Shown here piece after piece: positions 40,436-42,556 of a stretch of 42,556 nucleotides of DNA. The notes under the pieces were generated by a model. The model was not told the origin of the DNA, ran no database searches, and worked only from the letters and a program-made list of their open reading frames with translations. The number at the start of each line of letters is the position of its first letter. Positions within the stretch are counted from its first letter, which is position 1. The position numbers and the translations under genes are program-made. The DNA is from JAEXNA01 sp050486105 (GTDB lineage: Bacteria > Vulcanimicrobiota > Xenobia > Xenobiales > JADMJV01): assembly GCA_050486105.1 (NCBI GenBank), contig JBJHCR010000010.1:1-42556 (forward strand). Direction: 5' to 3'.

Positions 40436-41201
40436 CGCCTTTGCTCTAACCGAGGTCTTGGTGGCCCTGGCGATCTTGTCGCTCTTAGGCACGGTGACCT
40501 TCGCCTACTTGAGCGGGAGTCGGCGTGTTGCTCAAAGAATTGACGACGCCGGGCAAGCACGAAGAGCGCTGGCCCGAGGTGTTCGAGCCCTTCAGGGTGA
40601 CCTTCGCGACAGTGGAGGGCAGGTTGCGGCGGTCTCCAACGGGCACGGGGAAAACCGCAGTGGTGACGCCATCTGGTTCCTTTCCGCCTTCGATCCGAAC
40701 ACCGGAAGCTTTATTCGCCTGCCGGGAGGCTCACCGCACTGGCAGAAAAACGTACTCTACTATCTGGCTGTGCCCACAGATCACGATTCCCGATTTGGCA
40801 TCGTCTGCCAAGGCTGGGATCGCGTTTGCCCTCACAAGGTTCTGATCCGCAAGGTGATCGATTCCGGTGCCCCCACCAGTCCGAGTTCTCCTGAAGATGA
40901 TGCGGAACCCCTGCTGAGTTCAGCAGACATAGGGACCTATTTGACCCGACCCACGGGATCAAATCTTTCCACTATGAGCGGTGAACCTGGTCTGGTCTCG
41001 GCGGAAATGGTGACCGAGCCCTTGCTGGACCTAGAGGCTCATCTCGAGAGTAGAAATGGCCGTGTGATCTCTGTCGTCTGCGATCTCGAAGCAGTCAGGC
41101 TGGGCGAATTGAGAGGCAACTTTCCCCTCGGGACCCTACCGATTCCAGCCAACACCTACTCAACCACACGTCGGGTCGGTGTGGTCCCGGGAAACCCTTA
41201 A
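40422..41201 (+). CDS. Type IV prepilin, PilW/GspJ-like, Ala at -1
   Basis: A 259-residue prepilin from the GTG at 40422, which follows GAGG and overlaps the previous gene by 14 nt; the frame is open further upstream inside that gene but the helix position fixes the start. The leader is only VRPCSA and the helix FALTEVLVALAILSLLGTVTF has Glu at +5, so the -1 residue is Ala. After the helix the body shows WQKNVLYYLAVP, nearly the same phrase as in the prepilin at 7436, supporting a shared PilW/GspJ-type ancestry. Likely a minor pilin of the same machine as the GspF protein that follows. Confidence 0.75.
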   Translation: MRPCSAFALTEVLVALAILSLLGTVTFAYLSGSRRVAQRIDDAGQARRALARGVRALQGDLRDSGGQVAAVSNGHGENRSGDAIWFLSAFDPNTGSFIRLPGGSPHWQKNVLYYLAVPTDHDSRFGIVCQGWDRVCPHKVLIRKVIDSGAPTSPSSPEDDAEPLLSSADIGTYLTRPTGSNLSTMSGEPGLVSAEMVTEPLLDLEAHLESRNGRVISVVCDLEAVRLGELRGNFPLGTLPIPANTYSTTRRVGVVPGNP

Positions 41202-41222
41202 GCCCAAGAGGCAACGAACCGC

Positions 41223-42461
41223 ATGAAGCCCGCAAGACCTCACGGGGGTGAACCCCCCAACAGCCCTCACCTACTTTTCCACTTTTCGGCTTACGACCCC
41301 GGGAGATCTACCCGAGTGCGGGGCATCTGGTGGTCGAAGTCCAGCCAACAGGCAAGGTTTTGGTTAGAAAGTCGAGGCCTGACCGAGATCTCCGTCGAGC
41401 CCTACTCCAGCACTCTGGAAGACTTGCGAGTCCAGGGCGATGCCCTGGCGCTTTTCTACCGGCAACTTGCGGTCATGTTTGTCAGCGGAATCCCGCTTGC
41501 CGACGCCTTCAGGATGGCGGCCTATGGAACCGACCCCAGAATGGTAGGAGTGTGCTTAATCCTCGAAGATCAAATTCGAGAAGGGGGGCGACTCAGCACC
41601 GCCTTCCGTTTGTTTCCGGGTGTGTTTGATAAGGTGACTGTGGGACTCCTGGCTGCCGCCGAACGGAGTGGTCGCCTAGGGCACGCCCTGGAACTCTTGG
41701 CTGACGCCCAGGAGCGCAGGGTCCTTCTCTATCGAGAGGCTAGAGCTGCCCTGACCTATCCCTGCGTGCTGGCCGTCTCCTCGTTGATCTTGCTCGTTGT
41801 GTCTGTCTTTATCATGGCTCCTATGGACCAAGAGTTGCTCGGCTCTCTGGGAGTGGAAGTACCCTTTTTGAGTCGCATCCTGGCCTCAACAGCCAAGGCC
41901 TTGACTTCTCCTTGGATTCCGATGTTGGTGTTGTTGAGCCTGGGTAGTGCGTTTGCCGTCTTGCGGCGGAGGGACATGAGGCATCTTGCCATCGAGTGGG
42001 CCAAGGGTCAAATCTTCAAAGTGCCTCCTGTTAGGGTCCTTCTACAGAAAAGCACGGCCGTGCGACATCTAGATATCTTGGGTCTGCTTTTGGAGAGCGG
42101 GGGCACTATAGATGTCGGCTTGAAGTTCATGCTCGAAGCTTGCGAATATCCCCAGGAGAAGATCGCTGTGAAGGAACTTCGTCATCGAATCATTCAGGGT
42201 GCAGATTTCGGTGAAGCCTTGGAAGCGAGCCGACTCCTCCCACCCTTGGTATCCTCCCTACTCAGGGTGGGATACGAAACAGGCAAGATTGAATCGACGA
42301 TTCGGCACGGCAGAGCCTTATGTGAAGAAGATATTAGACTGGCCCTACAAACTTCGAGCAAGGCTTTGGAGCCCGTGCTCTTGGCCGGGGCCGGGCTGCT
42401 CGCTGGGCTCGTGGTGGTGGGCACGGCGCTTCCGATGATTAAGCTGATCGAGACCCTCTAG
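41223..42461 (+). CDS. Type IV pilus/type II secretion platform protein (GspF/PilC family)
   Basis: A 412-residue inner-membrane platform protein that couples the assembly ATPase to the pseudopilus. Two GspF domains are visible: the first begins DALALFYRQLAVMFVSGIPLADAFRMA and ends with the REARAALTYPCVLAVSSLILLVVSVFIM helix; the second begins AVRHLDILGLLLESGGTIDVGLKFM and ends with VLLAGAGLLAGLVVVGTALPMIKL. Between them lies another helix. Length and layout are normal. It starts 21 nt after the PilW-like gene. No assembly ATPase, prepilin peptidase or secretin is present, so these may lie beyond the right edge or elsewhere. Confidence 0.9.
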   Translation: MKPARPHGGEPPNSPHLLFHFSAYDPGRSTRVRGIWWSKSSQQARFWLESRGLTEISVEPYSSTLEDLRVQGDALALFYRQLAVMFVSGIPLADAFRMAAYGTDPRMVGVCLILEDQIREGGRLSTAFRLFPGVFDKVTVGLLAAAERSGRLGHALELLADAQERRVLLYREARAALTYPCVLAVSSLILLVVSVFIMAPMDQELLGSLGVEVPFLSRILASTAKALTSPWIPMLVLLSLGSAFAVLRRRDMRHLAIEWAKGQIFKVPPVRVLLQKSTAVRHLDILGLLLESGGTIDVGLKFMLEACEYPQEKIAVKELRHRIIQGADFGEALEASRLLPPLVSSLLRVGYETGKIESTIRHGRALCEEDIRLALQTSSKALEPVLLAGAGLLAGLVVVGTALPMIKLIETL

Positions 42462-42487
42462 GAGGCTGCTGATTTAAACGGGGACGT

Positions 42488-42520
42488 AACGCTTCGCTTG
42501 CGGACCGCAAGCGAAGCGTT
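42488..42520. repeat. 33-nt perfect palindrome after the GspF gene
   Basis: AACGCTTCGCTTGCGG and its exact reverse complement flank one central A, starting 26 nt past the GspF stop. It would form a very strong hairpin in RNA. No T-tract follows, so it is either a factor-assisted terminator or an extragenic palindromic repeat. Confidence 0.75.
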
Positions 42521-42556
42521 CACCGAAGGTGCCCGAGACGAAGGACATCACCCACT

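Noticed and set aside
1..42556. Mobile elements, prophage or CRISPR array
   Set aside because: No transposase, integrase, phage structural gene, cas gene or regularly spaced repeat was seen on either strand.

Overview
The window looks like a chromosomal segment of a diderm (Gram-negative-type) bacterium from a poorly characterised lineage, probably an environmental genome. The diderm reading rests on Lnt, a lipoprotein, type IV pilus-like prepilins and an M-ring protein. I cannot name the phylum: the housekeeping genes (enolase, Lnt) are ordinary and roughly half of the secreted or surface proteins are unfamiliar. GTG and TTG starts are common, ATGA and TGATG start/stop overlaps abound, and several genes appear to be transcribed as leaderless mRNAs from a recurring TGnTATACT (extended -10) promoter. 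I see no phage genes, insertion sequences, CRISPR array, rRNA or tRNA.

Layout. 1-9.8 kb is an accessory-looking region. It holds a left-edge PilX-like prepilin (minus), a large two-HKD phospholipase D-superfamily protein, small secreted or membrane proteins, a C39-like papain-fold protein whose catalytic Cys is Ser, a very acidic lipoprotein, and a three-gene prepilin/beta-helix operon (7436-9809). From 26466 down to 9822 runs one uninterrupted minus-strand array of 18 genes with gaps of 0-54 nt: metallophosphoesterase; mrpE, mrpF, mrpG, an MbhD-like gene, an MbhE-MrpB fusion, mrpC; two NuoN/NuoM-like antiporter subunits; two previously uncalled-size membrane microproteins (50 and 74 aa); a third antiporter subunit; a YdeP/FdhF-type molybdopterin oxidoreductase; fdhD; an M16 peptidase pair; lnt; and a prepilin.

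26.5-31.2 kb holds an unknown Cys-containing protein, an AI-2E-family transporter with a long charged tail, enolase, and an unknown three-helix membrane protein. 31.4-33.8 kb is a minus-strand trio (secreted protein, HAD phosphatase, LOG-family protein). 34.0-37.9 kb carries an isolated fliF behind a promoter with three 11-bp-spaced TGTAA repeats, and a 716-aa protein of unknown function. 38.1-42.5 kb is a plus-strand type IV pilus/type II secretion module: PilX-like, PilV-like and PilW/GspJ-like prepilins and a GspF/PilC platform protein, ending at a 33-nt perfect palindrome.

How they work together. The mrp-like genes follow the order of the membrane arm of archaeal Mbh-type complexes (E-F-G-D'-E'/B-C-D), but three antiporter subunits are present, no hydrogenase or NuoB/C/D/I-type module follows, and the genes lead straight into a molybdenum oxidoreductase and its sulfur-donor maturation factor FdhD. 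A redox-linked ion-translocating system is the most interesting hypothesis here; a plain Mrp Na+/H+ antiporter that merely shares a transcript with the oxidoreductase is the conservative alternative. The three prepilin clusters (left edge, 7.4-10.3 kb, 38-42.5 kb) suggest several minor-pilin sets decorated with beta-helix-like passenger domains.
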